Source: Bryoerythrophyllum caledonicum
Taxonomy: Eukaryota > Streptophyta > Bryopsida > Pottiales > Pottiaceae
Length of the DNA: 64,000 nt
Direction: 5' to 3'
NCBI GenBank assembly: GCA_963971425.1
Contig: OZ020517.1
Coordinates: 1,304,501 to 1,368,500 of the forward strand
Part shown: positions 45,540 to 54,974 of the stretch, piece by piece
Layout of the letters: the number at the start of each line of letters is the position of its first letter
Numbering within the stretch: the first letter of the stretch is position 1
The notes under the pieces: model-generated
The model's input: the letters and a program-made list of their open reading frames with translations, nothing else
Told to the model about the DNA's origin: nothing
Database searches by the model: none
Program-made: the position numbers and the translations under genes

Positions 45540-46545
45540 TCTTGAGTCCATTTGAACAATATATACTTGCACGTATTTCACTCTGTAGAATATATGGCAA
45601 GAGTGACACCTTTTAAGCTAAAGATTTTTCAACTAATATATTTCATATGGAGGTCATTTCAATATCTAACCCTTATCATGTTCAAATATGACATTGTACA
45701 TATAGTATATTGTGACCACTACACTAATAATTGTATTTTGTGAAGAGGTGTGAATAGTGTACATAACCTAGTGTACTATTTGTGAATAAGCTGACAATTA
45801 GTGTTAGCCGCTAGTGTCATTAATGATACCTCCAGTCAAGCGCCTATTGACCGCCATGCCTTTGTTCTCCCCCGTTGACTTCTCATCCTCATTTCCTTCT
45901 CTTGCATTCTTTGAGTGGCTCTCCCCTAAATTTTTTATTTGCATGTTTTGGAAGCTTACCTTGAGAGGTTTAGTTTCGGTTACCTTGAGAGGCGCATCCC
46001 CAGCAGCCTACTCCTTAGCAGCGTCTCTCATCAGCAGGGTCTTTCTAGTTTTGTTTTCCTTCTATATCTTAGTGCTTCTTCTTTTCAATCTTTTATTGCA
46101 AATGTTTCCTTCTTTTTTGGTTGCAAATTCATTTTCCTTTCAAATCTATATTCTTATTTTTCCAATCTTCTTCTTGCAAATGTTTCATTTTTTTAGTTGC
46201 AAATTCACTTTCCTTCCATATCTACGTTTTATTTTCCCAAAGTTTTTCTTGCAAATGGTTGTTTTTTCTAAATGTACCCAAGATCTTCTCGGCTATTGAT
46301 ACTCAAAATGTACACATGATGTTCTTTTACTTTTGAAACACTAAATGTCCATAAGTGAAAAAAATTATATTGCAATCTTTACTAGAATTGACAAATAGTG
46401 TAGTGGTTGACATTTAGTGTATTGTTCTTGTCACTAAGTAAATGCCTAATTTGCAATTAGTGTACGGGTTTGTGTTTAGTGTATTATACACTAATGCAAT
46501 TTTTAGTGCAGTGGTACCTTCTGACGTTTAAGAATTAAGCCTAAG
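45540..46545 (-). repeat. repeat R3 copy (reverse) interrupted by a TAGTGTA element
   Basis: 45540-45715 read in reverse matches most of the R3 unit (CTACAGAGTGAAATACGTGC, then TTGAACATGATAAGG), and 46515-46545 in reverse supplies its beginning (TTAAACGTCAGAAGGTACCA). The two parts become contiguous when the element at 45716-46514 is set aside. Confidence 0.6.
45716..46514. mobile_element. non-autonomous DNA transposon, 'TAGTGTA' family, copy 2
   Basis: Left end CACTACACTAATAATTG and right end CAATTTTTAGTGCAGTG are imperfect inverted repeats. Subterminal blocks (GAATAGTGTACATAACC; GTTGACATTTAGTGTATTGT; GCAATTAGTGTACGGGTT) match copy 1 at 2198-3103. The interior is T-rich and holds no convincing gene, though 45814-46299 is open by chance in one frame. 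Confidence 0.6.
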
Positions 46546-46809
46546 TTCTCCTGGTTTTTTGGGTTCAAGCACTATGTCCTCAAGATCTGTATTAAATACT
46601 GAAAATAATACCAAGAAGAAGTGATATAGACAAGGAGGCACAAAGATTTTGTGAAAAAAAGTGTTTTGGCTATATACGGTATTGATATATTGACCCCTTG
46701 TCCCCAACGGATAATGTACATTTAGGTACTTGTTAACTAAAAATGTAAAAGTAAAAGTAAAGGCCCTATTCCAAATTAAGTCCACATCTTCATCTTCAAA
46801 AATATTTCC
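46546..46809. other. non-coding sequence before the assembly gap
   Basis: No gene is recognised. Frames that appear to cross the gap are artefacts of the N run. Confidence 0.5.
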
Positions 46810-47009
46810 NNNNNNNNNNNNNNNNNNNNNNNNNNNNNNNNNNNNNNNNNNNNNNNNNNNNNNNNNNNNNNNNNNNNNNNNNNNNNNNNNNNNNNNNNNN
46901 NNNNNNNNNNNNNNNNNNNNNNNNNNNNNNNNNNNNNNNNNNNNNNNNNNNNNNNNNNNNNNNNNNNNNNNNNNNNNNNNNNNNNNNNNNNNNNNNNNNN
47001 NNNNNNNNN
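46810..47009. other. assembly gap, exactly 200 N
   Basis: A round number of N usually marks a gap of unknown size. It lies just upstream of the second Tc1 relic, so that element's left end may be hidden. Confidence 0.95.
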
Positions 47010-47262
47010 AGCGTAGTTGGTGGATTGATAAGAAATTTGCGGATAGCTTTAATGAGTACATCACATGGCAACTAATTAACATTGACTCCCTCAAAATATG
47101 CAACTTGATGAGATTATACATGCAAAAAGCATGAAAAGGTGTGTACAACTAAATATGCACACAAGTTGTGCACACCACAATCTTCTCAATACAAATGAAC
47201 TTGTGGGGCTTTTTGTTTTGGATTTTTTTTATAAGATTTGGAGAGGCCTTTGGTGATTTGTT

Positions 47263-47930
47263 ATGCCTCCTAGATGGTCTAAAAATCAGCGTAGGGTAGT
47301 TTTTGAGATTTATGAGCAAGTCAACTTATATGGCGATATTTCAACACTTTTGGGCCTACCTCAAAGCACTTGTTTTGACATAGTGCGAAGGTTTTGTGAA
47401 AGATAGAGTCTGAAAGACAAAACTTCACCCTATATGTAGACCTAGACTTTTTTTATGAACGTAGTGACGATGACTTTGTAAGGAGGTTAAATGATTGAAA
47501 TACTAGTACAACGGGATATATAGGAAGTGCACTACGATCCGAGGGCATGCAATTGAGTGATGATACACTAAAAAGGAGTCTTTGGAGGCGAGGGTTGAAA
47601 GCATGTGTGAAGACCAAGGAGCCACTTTTGACAAAAAAACATCGAGCACGTTGATTGGAGTGGACAAAGAAGTGCAATCATGCACATCTGAAGTTCTAGG
47701 CTCATGTCATTTTTTTAATGAGTCCAAATTCAATCTTTTTGGCTTAGATGGGCGTCGATATTGTTGGAGAAAGAGTGGAGAACAACTTTTAGAATTGCAT
47801 GTGCAATTTATAGTCAAACATGGGGGAGGAAACATATCGGTTTGGGGTTGTATGAGATGGGAAAGATTTGGCAAGTTTCATTTTATTCAAGAGAAGATGG
47901 ATAAATATGTATACCGCAACATGTGTGACA
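47263..47930 (+). pseudogene. Tc1-like transposase relic 2 (truncated)
   Basis: The start ATG begins MPPRWSKNQRRVVFEIYEQV, followed by DISTLLGLPQSTCFDIVRRF (helix-turn-helix). After several stops and frame changes the catalytic part reads FFNESKFNLFGLDGRRYCWR (usually FSDESKFNLFGSDGRRYVWR; the Asp reads N), then VKHGGGNISVWGCMRWERFG and GKFHFIQEKMDKYVYRNM. Sequence stops matching near 47930, before the second and third catalytic residues. It differs from relic 1 in wording, so two Tc1 families are likely. Confidence 0.8.
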
Positions 47931-47934
47931 AGGG

Positions 47935-48175
47935 GTGGTGGTGCACGTATCAGGATTCCAGGCATGCGACGGTCCTGCGCATGCACGAGTGAATGTACCT
48001 TTGCCGCCAGCAGATGCTCACGCCGCTGGCCAGGAAGTCCAGGTGCCCGCGATTCTTCCTCCTCCGCGGCAGCGACATCAGCCGTGATGTTTTTGTGTGC
48101 CTGTTGGTTTTGCTGGCGTGCTCTGTTGTCGAACGCTTGTATGAGAGGGTACGGTTTGCTGAGAGGCGCAGATGA
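47935..48175 (+). pseudogene. GC-rich fragment, possible host exon with one membrane segment
   Basis: Directly after the Tc1 relic the composition becomes GC-rich. A frame from about 48012 reads MLTPLARKSRCPRFFLLRGS, then DVFVCLLVLLACSVVERLYE, ending RRR at 48175. The hydrophobic stretch could be a membrane segment. TTTGCCGCCAGCAG (ending 48011) resembles a splice acceptor. I do not recognise a family; it could be the last exon of a broken gene, or chance. Confidence 0.25.
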
Positions 48176-48591
48176 CCTTGTGAAGTTGTGATCTGAGAGG
48201 AATCTTGTGTGAGCATGTTTGGATATATATTGTCTTCAGGTTTTGGTTTTGTTGCGGTTCGCTCTGTTGTCGATTCTCACTGTAATGAAACATAAAAACT
48301 CGGTTTCGTTGAGTGGGGTCTCTTTTAGTTGGGAACAAAATATGACTCGAGCTTCCTCTTAACGTGTTTTGCTCTGTTTATTTAATAAGTTTCTCCGAAG
48401 TAGCAGTGGAGTTTGATTATATCATGTACAGTTTCTATGGGGATTTCTCCTGCTATGAAGATTGGTCTGAACATGTGCAGTGTCTGGTAGCAGGGATTGC
48501 GACCGTTCGGATCTTCTTGTTTTGCGGTTCTGCTAGAGTGTTCCCGTTTCTCTAACAGCCTGCAATGACTCTCGGATGGATTAATTTCAGT
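48176..48591. other. non-coding stretch
   Basis: Nothing recognisable; possibly the 3' region of the fragment at 47935-48175. Confidence 0.35.
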
Positions 48592-48735
48592 CACTACAAG
48601 AAAACAGGGTGGTTAGCAACGTTTTGAAAAAGTTCTTAATAACGTCTGGGGAGGTGTTTTTTTAAAAAAACACCTCCCCAGACGTTATTAAGAACTTTTT
48701 CAAAACGTTGCTAACCGCCCTGTTTTCTTGTAGTG
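48592..48735. mobile_element. 144-base palindromic CACTA MITE
   Basis: The two 72-base halves are inverse complements with a single mismatch seen (CAGGGTGG against CCGCCCTG). The ends are CACTACAAGAAAACAG, the classical plant CACTA/EnSpm terminus. AGT flanks both sides (48589-48591, 48736-48738), the expected 3-base duplication. Near-perfect arms mean a recent insertion. A transcript would fold into one long hairpin. Confidence 0.9.
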
Positions 48736-49116
48736 AGTGTCTAGAAGCAGTGAGCGAGGAAGTATTGGATCTTCTTGTTGTGCGTTTGAACTCTGTCGGC
48801 GCTTACCTTGGCCTGTACTGAAGCTGGAATTCATCGTTTGCAGTGTCTATCTAAGGCAGGGGACAAGGAGTCACGAGATCGGCTTAAGTTCAATAATCAC
48901 TGTGATCAGCCTTTAGAAGGCAAGCAGAGGACCTTCCTGTCGTAGACCCAATTAGAAGCCCCGAATGTGGGTGGTTTATGCTGATTTCGTCGGGATCAAG
49001 CCAGATTGCTTGTGTTGGTAAATTAGTGTACTTGGTATGAACATGGTAGGAGGCTTGCGGCTCCAGCAAGTGCACGCACCAGACTCGCAGGAATGGGAGT
49101 GTGAGTCGATCGGTAC
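48736..49116. other. non-coding or upstream remains of the LRR kinase relic
   Basis: Mixed composition; no clear exon is identified. It may include the promoter or N-terminal part of the relic that follows. Confidence 0.35.
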
Positions 49117-50899
49117 ATGAGCGCCTTTGTGGTGCAATTAGGCTTGTCTCTTGCTCGTTGTGCAAGCTTGAAGATCTTTGGTATTCAAGACAATGAGTTT
49201 ATGTCAGTTCGTGGTTATTTTGGACAAAACTCATCATTAGAAGAAGTTTACGCTGTGCGCAACCAATTTGCAGGGCACCTACCACTAGGTCTTGGAGGTA
49301 ATAGCAACTTAACCTACCTAGATTTGAGTGAGAATAGATTCACAGGAGAAATCTCTACACTTGACTTCCCCCATCTCACACAAAAACTATCGGTTTTGCT
49401 ATTGGCCAAGAACAACTTTGGAGGCTAGATCCCTGCTACAATGTCCATGTGCAAGTTGTTGTTTTACATGGACTTGGGATATAATTCCCTCACTGGGGCT
49501 GTTCCTGTAGCACTTGCAAACCTTTCCAACCTACAAAGGCTCCACCTTGAAGGCAATAAGCTCAACATGTTCCATCCAGGCATCTACTTGGGCTTTGCTT
49601 TCAAGTTGATTGACCTCATCCTTGCGTAGAACCCATGGAATGCCCCCATTGCATCAATAATTGGGCCCTTGAGGTTGTTGTGGGTCTTCAACTTGAGCTA
49701 AGGTCACACTGGGCCGATTCCGTCATCTCTTGGACAACTTGCAATGCTAAAGGTTCTTGACCTTTTAGACAACAACCTCATAGGCAAGGTGCCAAGTTTG
49801 TTGGGAGAATTGATGGTTTCTCACCTCTGTAAATATTTCCTTCAACCGCCTCACAGGTCCATTACCGCGCGCATGGATGAAGTTCTTGGTTGCAGACCCG
49901 TCTTCCTTCCGAGGCAACTCAGGCTTGTAATGTAGGGGGTATGTGTCGGCAATGTGCGGATCATGCCAAGACCACACTGGCTCATAAAACCTTCTAGGCC
50001 GAGGTAAAAAGCGTGGGCAAGGCAAGGCATCGGAACTTGGTCACGTTGTTGGGATTGATAAAGTGGGAGAAGGTGGGGCTCCTCTTGTATGATTATGTGC
50101 CAAGGGGGAACCTCCATTCCGCCCTACACATCACCGAGGAAGGCGCAACAAAACTGTATTTGACCTAGAAAGCTAGGCTTCAAATTGCCAACGGTGTCGC
50201 CTAGAGTTTAGCATACCCTCCACCACAATCATGATGCTCTTATAGTGCACCGAGACATCAAGTCGTGCAATGTGCTTCTCGATGATAACTTGGAGGCCCG
50301 CATCTCAGATTTTGGTCTTGCCAAGGTGTTGGATATGAAACAAGGATCGAAGTCGTGGCTATCCTCACATAATGTTGTGGGAACCCTTGGCTACATTCCT
50401 CCGGGTAAGGTTCAAGCTTCTAATGGTGTCATGCAACATAGATGATCATGGATCATGTCACATGGAAACACAATGCTTAGACTAAGATTTAATGTTGTTG
50501 TGGCCATATCCATGACATAATGTATGTGTTCTTTATTATGCGGAGGCATGATTTAGTGTCTAAGCGACGCCACAAGTGGATGTGTTCTCTTGTAGAGTGT
50601 TGTTGCTGGAGCTCTTGACGGGAAAGGAGCCAATCCTTGATCCTAGCTATGGGACAACCTTGCACATTGTTGCATGGGTGAAAGAGAATGTGGAACTCAA
50701 TGGGGGACGAATGTGCCGGTCTATCCTTGACCAATTGCTCTTGTGTCAGGAGGGTGAAGACACACTTGGGTTAGCTTCCGTGGCGCAAATGCTGCCGGTG
50801 CAAGAGATTGCTTTGATGTGCACTGAGAAGAACCCAGTAGATCGGCCAACAATGAGAAATGTTGAGAACATGCTGCAAACCCTGTCCAAACCAATATAG
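49117..50899 (+). pseudogene. LRR receptor-like kinase, decayed
   Basis: The plus strand reads leucine-rich repeats (NSNLTYLDLSENRFTGEIST, LLFYMDLGYNSLTGAVPVAL, LANLSNLQRLHLEGNKLN, LAMLKVLDLLDNNLIGKVPS) to about 49815. After a gap of unrecognisable sequence come kinase motifs: KWEKVGLLLYDYVPRGNLHS, LIVHRDIKSCNVLLDDN (catalytic Asp), ARISDFGLAKVLD and VVGTLGYIPPG. An intron-like break at about 50404 is followed by VDVFSCRVLLLELLTGKEP and NPVDRPTMRNVENMLQTL to a stop at 50899. Stops interrupt the LRR part, frames shift in the N-lobe, no transmembrane segment or Gly-loop was found, and the activation-loop end lacks the usual Glu of PPE. An inactive relic of a plasma-membrane receptor kinase. Confidence 0.8.
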
Positions 50900-51581
50900 A
50901 AGACCCACTTGTTGGCCTGGCAATTGCAAAGGGGATGTGTGATGGATGTCCCATAGGTGGACGACATGTTATTAGATTCATGTGAAAGCATGTCATAACA
51001 TGTTATGACGTACAGAGTATGTCATGTGCTGCAGTTTGCACAACTGCGCGTTTCACGAGGAGACCACAAATGTGCGGCTGTTCTTGTGGTATGATGGGTG
51101 GAGTTTTGCTAGACGAATGAGCTGAAGGTCAGCTGAAGGTGGGAGAGACGCTCAAGTTCACCATGATGGGTGACTCCTAAGTTTGTTGTGTGCATGAGAG
51201 CTATTCAAGAGAGTCAGATTGTATCAAGCTTTAACAAAAAAGAATTTAATGGAAAGCCAAATAGTATCAGAAATATGATTATAAACATGATGTTTTTCTC
51301 CTGAATGACAAAAGTCCCAAGGTGGGCTTTTGCATATCTTGGGCACAAACATGGTTGTAAGTGAAATATTCTATAAAGGTGCAAAAAGACAAGAGGTACA
51401 TGGTTACAAGTATTCTTTTCCGCAACAACATGTGGTGTTAACCTCTTTATTGACCGTTTAGACTATCATTCAAAACCATACTCAATGCTGAGTTAACAAA
51501 ATCTATAACGTGAATTGGCAATTTTTGAACCTTTACTCTTTGCACAATTTTTTGAATATGGTGCATCTTTTCTTTACTTTT
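50900..51581. other. non-coding stretch
   Basis: 3' flank of the kinase relic with a short internal repetition of ATGTTATGACGT-type words near 50990-51025. 51480-51580 may belong to dispersed repeat R1 in reverse (GAATTGGCAATTTTTGAACC). No gene. Confidence 0.4.
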
Positions 51582-51807
51582 TAACCCCTAAAGGACCAAG
51601 GCATTTTAGAGGAAACTATACTCCTTTAATTAAAAACTACCATAATGAACCTTTTGAGAATGTAACCATAGGATCTTCTTTTAAACTTATATGAGATGAT
51701 GTGGTAAAAAATTTGTGAACTTTAACTATACGGATGGAAAGATAATTGCAGTCAAAGTGAAAAATATTGTACCCAATAGGTACACTTGGTCCTTTAGAGG
51801 TCAAAAT
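51582..51807. mobile_element. MITE, 'TTAACCCCTAAAGGACC' family, copy 2
   Basis: TTTAACCCCTAAAGGACCAAG at the left and CTTGGTCCTTTAGAGGTCAAA at the right are inverted repeats around a 226-base unit homologous to 6326-6555. Several other repeats here end in CCTTTAGGGGTTAA (43938, 21770), so this terminus is common. A TTAA at the border would suit piggyBac-type targeting, but that is speculative. Confidence 0.6.
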
Positions 51808-51809
51808 TG

Positions 51810-52160
51810 GTTTACAAGGAATTGATATCATACTTGACATGATGGTAATGAATTTAGACCTTGTGTAGTGCAAAACTTGACACCAAATGAAGTCAAATTC
51901 TACCAATCCACTCATCGTAAGAAAGAAAATGAACCGTTTTCTCTACTTCACATACTATTATCTTTCAAAGCTTGCGGTCAAAAATTTGTGAGTATATTAC
52001 TTAATAATAAGTCTTAATTTAGATCCTATAGTTAAAACTTGAAACAATTTTTTTGTTTCTTTCCTTACTTAATACTCATTGCAATAGAATCAACAATTTT
52101 GAAGTGTTTTTGGAATAAAATTGTCAAAAAGATCTAGGGGTTATACAAGGGTAAAAAAAT
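51810..52160 (-). repeat. dispersed AT-rich repeat family R1, copy 3 (reverse)
   Basis: On the minus strand this matches 4250-4570: CAAGTTTTGCACTACACAAGG, AGTAGAGAAAACGGTTCATT, AAGATAATAGTATGTGAAGT, TTTTAACTATAGGATCT and AAACACTTCAAAATTGTTGA occur in the same order. Confidence 0.55.
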
Positions 52161-52879
52161 TAATCAAATCTAAAATATAGATGAATGTTTGTTCATTAAA
52201 TTGATTCCACTATCTATTAGTGCTCGAACTATTCAAAAAACAATAAAAATCATTTAATAGATTTAAAAAATGCACAAGGCCTTCATCTTTGAATCAAAAT
52301 TCTCACATCGGCTTTTTGTAGTAATTATCCAAGACTTACTTTCTGGGTCACTTCAAACCCCAGAAGATGATGAGTACATTAGACACGTTAACCCTTAAAC
52401 GTCAGATAGGTGCCACTGGTGGCCCCAATATTCTACATATATGGTGCCTTATTTGAAAATGAGAAGGTTCAGATACATTGAAATGACCTTCAAGTGAAAT
52501 ATGTTAGTTAAAGAATCTTCAATACAAAGGTGTACGGTGCAAGTTTGCTAAACTAAATACATTTTCACGAATTTTACAGAGTAAGATAGGTTCAACTCCA
52601 GAAGAGGATGAGTCACGTTAATCCATTAGATAGAATTAGATATTAGGCACACGCTCTAAGTACTTCATCATTAATGGTTTGATTAAGTCTGATTGACGGC
52701 TTAGCGTGTCAACTCAAAAATGATCTTGAATGATCGACATTTATCATGACTGAGACAATCTCCTCCTCTCTCTCTCTCTCTCCTGTGATTCTGAGAGTAA
52801 CACAGCAACAAACTTACGTTTCCTGCAACCGAAGAAAGTAGAAATCACGTCTTTGCTTGAACCTTGACTTGCAAGCATC
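52161..52879. other. repeat R3 single copy and upstream region of the B3 gene
   Basis: 52385-52600 is a single R3 unit (AACCCTTAAACGTCAGATAG, GGTGCCACTGGTGG, TGAAATGACCTTCAAGTGAA). The flanks repeat CCAGAAGANGATGAGT on both sides (about 52361 and 52591). Just upstream of the B3 ATG is a (TC)n run at 52763-52783, a common plant leader or core-promoter feature. Confidence 0.5.
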
Positions 52880-54100
52880 ATGTCAAACTTACCGAAGCTA
52901 GAAAAAGTAGAAGAGGCGGATCTGAGGAGCAAGAGTATGTCGCAGGTGCTGCAAGCCCTTGAGGGAGGTGCCGTGTTCGCAAAGAAGCTGCGCCCTACTC
53001 ATGTACTCAGGCAGAACCACACATGTAACGGTCTGGTATGTTTCTCATACACCTTGTTCAGGTTAGAAGGTTATACATTTTTTGCTTGCCAATTGGCTCT
53101 GGTGAAGTTGAAGCTGCGTCCTTCTCATGTACCGAGGCAAAGCCACACATGCGACGGCCTGGTATGTTTCTCACACGCCTTGTTCAGGTTAGAAGATTGT
53201 ACATTTTTTGCTTGCTGATTTACTCTTTGTTCCAGTCTCTGCCTCGACGGTTCGTGGAGGAGAACATGGCGAGATTACGCAGAGCGGTGGTGCTTCTGAC
53301 GAGGAAAGCGTGGCCTCTGCGGCTCTCTGTGGTTCACTGGGAGCGCGGGTTTCCGGACGTTGTGTTCTGCGGAGGGTGGAGAGCGTTCGCCGCGGCCAAC
53401 GACCTTGCCGAAGGCGACCAGATCGTGTTCAACCTGTCCGCGCCGTCGCAGTTCGATGTCTACATCTTCAACGCTGATGGGACTCCAAAGACGTCACCAA
53501 TCCGCAAGCTGCTAGAATGCCAACAGGAGCATTGCGTCGAAGAGAGCAAACCTTCAGTCAAAGCGTATTTCGCAGCGGAGGAAATCATCCAGGCAATTCT
53601 GGGTGAGGATCTGGAAGAGAGAAAACCTGGATCGTGCGGCATCAAGGAGGAGATTCAAGAAGTCAACAGAGAAAGTGAGTTTTCCAGCAACAAGGATCGA
53701 CGACGGAAACAGCACCGACATCCAAGCTTCTACAAACGACTCACGCTGACCAACTTCAGAGATAACTCCTTGGTAAGATGGTCTTCCCAGAACCCTAAAC
53801 CTAGACTGCAATTAGCTAAACAAAAGTATCGTGCAGGAGATTCCTGGCATGTTCAGCAAGACGTACGGCAACCGGCTGCAGTCCTCGGTGAAGCTGCAGG
53901 GCGTGTCGGAGGCGTCCGCAGAGTACAGCCTGACTTGCAGCTCGAAACAAGCGCCGCGTCGCCGGAGGGTCTTCCTGAATGGGTGTGGATGGAAAGAGTT
54001 CCGGGAGGAAAACATGCTGAAGGTGCAGCAAGAACTTCAATTCTCTCTTGTTTCTGACTCCTACTTCGTCGTCAGGGATTGTCCTAGATCTTCCAGGTGA
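52880..54100 (+). CDS. protein with two B3 DNA-binding domains (REM-like)
   Basis: Exons 52880-53035, 53236-53772 and 53837-54100 give 318 residues with phase-0 GT-AG junctions. B3 domains are plant-specific DNA-binding barrels; the protein should act in the nucleus. The first B3 spans roughly residues 35-130: KLRPTHVLRQ, then SLPRRFVEENMARLRRAVVL, VVHWERGFPDVVFCGGWRAF, AAANDLAEGDQIVFNLSA and FDVYIFN. An acidic linker follows (residues about 140-210). The second B3 spans about 215-316: FYKRLTLTNFRDNSLEIPGM, FSKTYGNRLQSSVKL, VFLNGCGWKEFREENMLKVQ and FSLVSDSYFVVRD. Two in tandem resemble the REM group. A 126-base duplication spans the exon 1 donor and supplies a second in-frame donor at 53162. 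The stop at 54098 lies within AGGTGAAC, so splicing to a further exon cannot be excluded. Confidence 0.85.
52985..53216 (+). repeat. 126-base tandem duplication over the B3 exon 1 donor
   Basis: Unit 1 (52985-53110) and unit 2 (53111-53216, slightly shorter) share AAGCTGCG(C/T)CCT(A/T)CTCATGTAC, CCACACATG and CTGGTATGTTTCTCA, and a TTGTTCAGGTTAGAAG block. Each carries exon end plus intron start. Offset 126 is a multiple of three. Confidence 0.85.
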
Positions 54101-54590
54101 ACCATCGCCCTCTCTATCGACGTCTAGTCATTCACTGCAACTGAAGCGGTAAGAGTTTGCAATCTGTGTCGTCTCTAGAAACGTGATGGAAATCGAAAAG
54201 ATGCATATTACGATAGATAACTTGGACTCTGGAGACGTGTACATGAATGATGAACTACAGCGCTATGTGTTGTTTTCTTCTGCTTTTCGGAACGTGAGAG
54301 TTTCAGTATCAACCGGCTAAAGTTCCTTGTTTCTTCAAGAGCTTCGATTCTCCCTGGTTTCTGGCTCCTTCTTCGTCGCCAGGGATTGTGGACCTAGTTC
54401 TTCCAGGTGAACCATAGCCCTCTATCGTCTAGACATTCACTACGAATGAACCGGTTACTGGTAGAGTTCGCAATCTGAATCGCCTCTAGAAACGTGAAGG
54501 ATCGATAAATGAGCTTGACCTCACGAGACGTTTACTGAGTGGACAACGTTGACGTGAACGATGAACTACAGCGCATGTTCTTTTCTTGTG
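54035..54590 (+). repeat. tandem duplication of the B3 gene's 3' end
   Basis: 54035-54300 and about 54340-54590 repeat the order TTTCTG(A/G)CTCCT, TTCGTCG(T/C)CAGGGATTGT, CTTCCAGGTGAACCAT, GCAATCTG, CCTCTAGAAACGTGA and GATGAACTACAGCGC. The second copy includes the last 20 or so codons of the B3 exon without the rest of the gene. Confidence 0.75.
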
Positions 54591-54753
54591 TATTGGTCGG
54601 GTATCAGTATCAACCGGGTATTGTGAGCTTCGGTATCAACCAGGTATTACAGGGTATCATGCTCGAGTCACAGAGGTATCAGCTGAGAAGTGAACACTTG
54701 TAACTGATTCCTTGTGGTTAAACTAGATCTAGAGGTCATGTGAACTTGACACA

Positions 54754-54974
54754 CTACACTAAAGATGATATTTTGTGTTAACAACACTAATTTGTTTAAA
54801 AGTGCTATAAGTTTTTACTCTTGGTGAATATTTTTACCAACTATGTTAACAATGATCACTCTCTTTAGATAGTATTGATAGATGTGTCCTTCGTAAAATA
54901 AATCTTTGAAAGTAAAAAGTTATTGCACTACCAAAAACATTAGTGTAGTTATACTAAACATCATCTTTAGTGTA
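54754..54974. mobile_element. short TAGTGTA-type MITE
   Basis: Ends CTACACTAAAGATGAT (54754) and ATCATCTTTAGTGTAG (ending 54974) are perfect inverted repeats of 16 bases, and similarity runs inward about 45 bases. The 221-base unit shares the CTACACTAA terminus with the larger elements at 2198 and 45716. Confidence 0.75.

Noticed and set aside
45814-46299. 161-codon hydrophobic frame
   Set aside because: The T-rich interior of a TAGTGTA element yields Phe/Leu-rich translations in all frames; no domain, and it lies inside a transposon.
46528-47148. Frames crossing the N gap
   Set aside because: Their length comes from untranslated N positions; no support on either side.
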